From positions 62,001 to 126,000 of the forward strand of contig NZ_JAQYUS010000006.1 in NCBI RefSeq assembly GCF_030686865.1: 64,000 nucleotides of DNA. The letters run 5' to 3'. This document shows positions 61,642-64,000 of the stretch, in pieces. Origin of the DNA: Kaistella sp. SH40-3. GTDB taxonomy: Bacteria > Bacteroidota > Bacteroidia > Flavobacteriales > Weeksellaceae. The notes beneath the pieces are model-generated. The model was not told where the DNA came from, searched no databases, and saw only the letters and a program-made list of their open reading frames with translations. Position numbers and translations under genes: made by a program. Numbering within the stretch: position 1 is the first letter of the stretch; the number at the start of each line of letters is the position of its first letter.

Positions 61642-63573
61642 TTATTCTTTAATAAATTTCAAATTCTTTTCTGCAATTTTTAAAAGATAAACTCCTTTTG
61701 GAAGGGTATTTACACCAACTGAATTTTTAGCAGAAAGCATTCCTGATTTCACCAATTTACCATCAACACTGAAAATCTCATACGATTCATCTTTAGTAAT
61801 TCCATCTACAGAAAGTTGGTCTTTCACCGGATTGGGATAAATTCTAATCTCATTTTTCGCAGCATCATTTACAGCAAGAATCGAAGTGTCTTTTGTTACT
61901 GTAGAACCTTTGGTAATAATTTGATTTTCATAATTAAATTGAACTGAAGCCACCGTGAAAGTCAATGCTTCGGCAAAATTTTGATTATTTGAATTATTGT
62001 TTAAAACCAAATAAGCAACTTGTCCAGCAGTTCCGTTTACTTTAATAGGCAAAGGCATTTCAAAGAAACTGACGGAAGGATGACTTTGAGTTTGACCCAC
62101 TTTAAATCTCAAAACTTTATCAGCAGTTTGATTCCACTTAATTTGATACGTAGGATATCCCTGACCGTAAATCCAATCGTTGAAGAACTCGGTAAAATCT
62201 TTTCCTGTAGATTGTAAAAATGTATTCTTTAAATCGGTTGTAACTGCGTACTTATAAGCCAAATTGGGTTGGTTATGATAATCTTTTAAAGCCTGATAAA
62301 AAGCAGCATCGCCTAAAATCCATTTCATCATTCTTAAAACAAATCCACCTTTAGAATAACTTAATCTACCATTAAAAACTGCATTGGTATTTCCTAAATT
62401 GGCATCATCAACATAAACACTTCCACCTGCTGAGCCGGTAATATAATTCATTTCTGAAAGTAAATAACTCATAAACTGACTGTTGCTCATGAGCAGTTTT
62501 TCATTGGCAAGGTGTTCACCAAAGGTCGCGAAACCTTCATTAAGCCAGATGTCATTCCAGGCACCACAAGTTACTTTGTCACCAAACCACTGGTGAGCCA
62601 GTTCATGTGCGATAATTCCTTTTCCCCAAGAGCCCATGGATGACATGGTAGAATGTTCCATTCCACCGCCCCAACCGAATTCCATGTGACCGTATTTTTC
62701 ATTTCGATAAGGATATGGGCCAAAATTTTCTTCGAAAACATTCATAATATCTTTGGTCCAATTGATATTCGCCATCGTCGAAGAATTGTTTGCTGTAGAA
62801 GGATAAACATAATTCACAAATGGAAAAGGTGGCGTTCCCATCACATCATTAAACTTCGTGTAATTCGTAATTCCCAAAGCCACTAAATAAGCGGGAATCG
62901 GATAATTGGTTTGCCAAAAAGTTAATTTCTTACTTCCCGGTAAAATCGTTTCAGAAATCAACTTCCCATTTGAAGCGACATTGTACTGAGAAGGAGTGGT
63001 AATTTTTATATCTACTTTTTCTATTTTGTCATTCATACTCTGCTTCGTTGGAAACCATTCCTGTGCGCCATAAGGTTCAGACAGCGTAAATAGAACAGGC
63101 GTGCCACCTTGCGTTTCTACGGTAAAAGCGTCACCTGCACTTCCGAAAGTATCTGGTGCTCCGGAATATTTGATGTACAGGGAATCAATCGTCGCTGAAG
63201 CAAGCGCAGCTGGAAAATCGATTTTTATTTCTTTCGTTGGTAATTGTGTAAACGATAAATTGGTGCCGTGGTATTTCACTTCAGAAACCGTAAGTACATT
63301 TGAAAAATCAAAATAAATACTCGAAATATTTTGATTGGGAATAAAATGATTGGTCACCGTTCCGCTTACATAATATTGTGCAGGATCAAGATTCAGATCT
63401 AACCGCTGATATTTCAAATCATAATTCAATGTGTTGGGATTTACATTATAATTAATCATTTTCGAATAGCGCTGTGCTTCACTTCGCATCATGCTCTTTC
63501 TTTCTGCTTCTTCGTTTTGACCAAAAACATGCGCAAAATAAAGAATTAAGGCAAGTACATAAAATTGCTTCAT
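61642..63573 (-). CDS. Secreted M1 family aminopeptidase with T9SS sorting domain
   Basis: The 643-residue protein has a signal peptide (1-19). The gluzincin site is HELAHQW (H323, E324, H327) plus E346 in LNEGFAT. GGMEH (303-307) stands for the usual GAMEN exopeptidase motif, with His replacing Asn. A C-terminal sorting domain (about 570-643, IRIYPNPVKDQLSVDG to LLKIAEKNLKFIKE) marks export by T9SS. It should remove N-terminal residues from peptides outside the cell. Confidence 0.9.
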   Translation of the reverse strand: MKQFYVLALILYFAHVFGQNEEAERKSMMRSEAQRYSKMINYNVNPNTLNYDLKYQRLDLNLDPAQYYVSGTVTNHFIPNQNISSIYFDFSNVLTVSEVKYHGTNLSFTQLPTKEIKIDFPAALASATIDSLYIKYSGAPDTFGSAGDAFTVETQGGTPVLFTLSEPYGAQEWFPTKQSMNDKIEKVDIKITTPSQYNVASNGKLISETILPGSKKLTFWQTNYPIPAYLVALGITNYTKFNDVMGTPPFPFVNYVYPSTANNSSTMANINWTKDIMNVFEENFGPYPYRNEKYGHMEFGWGGGMEHSTMSSMGSWGKGIIAHELAHQWFGDKVTCGAWNDIWLNEGFATFGEHLANEKLLMSNSQFMSYLLSEMNYITGSAGGSVYVDDANLGNTNAVFNGRLSYSKGGFVLRMMKWILGDAAFYQALKDYHNQPNLAYKYAVTTDLKNTFLQSTGKDFTEFFNDWIYGQGYPTYQIKWNQTADKVLRFKVGQTQSHPSVSFFEMPLPIKVNGTAGQVAYLVLNNNSNNQNFAEALTFTVASVQFNYENQIITKGSTVTKDTSILAVNDAAKNEIRIYPNPVKDQLSVDGITKDESYEIFSVDGKLVKSGMLSAKNSVGVNTLPKGVYLLKIAEKNLKFIKE

Positions 63574-63600
63574 TTATTAAATTATTAGTTTCTAAAGATA

Positions 63601-63628
63601 AAAAAAACCTTCCAATAAATATTGAAAG
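63601..63628 (-). terminator. Terminator of the PBP4-type gene
   Basis: CCTTTCAAT/ATTGGAAGG stem (one G-U pair) then a T run on the minus strand. Confidence 0.75.
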
Positions 63629-63653
63629 GCTATTCTTTTTATGAAATAAAGAT

Positions 63654-64000
63654 TTAGAGATTAAGCGTCGGCTCTAGGATTTGTTCCATTCTGCTTTTAA
63701 CTTGATCTACAGAACCTGCGTAATTATTAATAAGTAACGAGAAAACCAGTGTTTTTCCAGAATTCGTTTTCATATAACCAGCCAAAGTTTTTACTTTATT
63801 TAATGTTCCTGTTTTCGCAAAAATCTGTCCGTTTCCGGTATCATAAAACATTCTTTTCAATGTTCCTGTTTGACCACCAATTGGCAATGATTCCTGGAAT
63901 GTTTTGTAATATTTTTCATTCATCAGATTCGCTAAAAATTTCACCTGAGCAATTGGCGTCACCACATTACTTCTGGAAAGTCCGCTTCCGTCATAGTAAT
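63654..64000 (-). CDS. PBP4-type D-alanyl-D-alanine carboxypeptidase, C-terminal end (partial)
   Basis: The frame runs off the right edge and gives 115 codons. The visible part begins YYDGSGLSRSNVVTPIAQV, holding the SxN motif of the S13 family, then FAKTGTLNKVKTLAGY with the KTG triad box. Members remove the last D-Ala from, or cut cross-links in, peptidoglycan in the periplasm. The nucleophile Ser and signal peptide lie outside the window. Confidence 0.85.
   Translation of the reverse strand, partial: YYDGSGLSRSNVVTPIAQVKFLANLMNEKYYKTFQESLPIGGQTGTLKRMFYDTGNGQIFAKTGTLNKVKTLAGYMKTNSGKTLVFSLLINNYAGSVDQVKSRMEQILEPTLNL

Overview
The window comes from a low-GC member of the Bacteroidota, most likely Flavobacteriia of the Chryseobacterium/Kaistella/Riemerella type (Weeksellaceae). 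Several things point there: promoters of the TTTG-N17..21-TAnnTTTG kind (rpmI, his, tracrRNA); four secreted or surface proteins, three of them with a recognisable C-terminal type IX secretion (T9SS) sorting domain; gldF/gldG; a GLPGLI protein; an F-ATPase operon that lacks the beta and epsilon genes; and an AtpB with a cleavable N-terminal signal.

Layout. 1-4.8 kb: end of an MFS transporter, a cytosine-deaminase-like amidohydrolase, a GNAT enzyme, rpmI-rplT and a secreted M28 peptidase. 4.8-11.9 kb: a complete histidine operon hisGDCBHAF(IE), read leftward. It is preceded by a promoter, a 14-residue leader peptide with four consecutive His codons and an intrinsic terminator, which together make a classical attenuator. 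11.9-16.7 kb: a glycosyltransferase cluster, dapD and an NlpC/P60 lipoprotein. 16.9-25.6 kb: prmC, several exported proteins of poorly known role, a rhomboid protease, clpS, a CNNM/CBS transporter and a P-domain T9SS protein with a decayed tail duplicate. 26-31.4 kb: the F-ATPase operon.

31.7-37.5 kb is a type II-C CRISPR-Cas locus with an unusual layout. cas1-cas2 read rightward into a five-repeat array whose guide strand is the minus strand. A ParE/ParD toxin-antitoxin pair with its own palindromic operator lies between the array and a 1123-residue cas9. The tracrRNA is divergent from cas9 and has a recognisable promoter, anti-repeat, nexus and UUCG-capped terminator. Two structures are worth a second look. 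The array-proximal leader carries a perfect inverted copy of the leader-repeat junction. A 12-bp perfect inverted repeat joins the tracrRNA promoter to its anti-repeat, as in a natural single-guide fold.

37.5-38.4 kb is insertion-sequence debris. 38.4-49.2 kb: ffh, two beta-barrel proteins, phoH, a SAM hydrolase, an M12B-like metalloprotease, hemJ, gldF and gldG. 49.2-54.5 kb: an aspartate/C4-dicarboxylate module (aspA, porin, Dcu transporter, divergent Crp/Fnr regulator). 54.8-59.8 kb: assimilatory sulfate reduction to sulfite (Rrf2 regulator, cysH, cysD, cysN) ending in a fusion of a degenerate precorrin-2-dehydrogenase-like domain to a TSUP/TauE sulfite-exporter domain. A tandem array of four units of about 87 bp follows, then kbl, a T9SS-type M1 aminopeptidase and the C-terminal end of a PBP4-type D-Ala-D-Ala carboxypeptidase.

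I saw no rRNA or tRNA genes. All family assignments were made by reading motifs by eye, with no database search.
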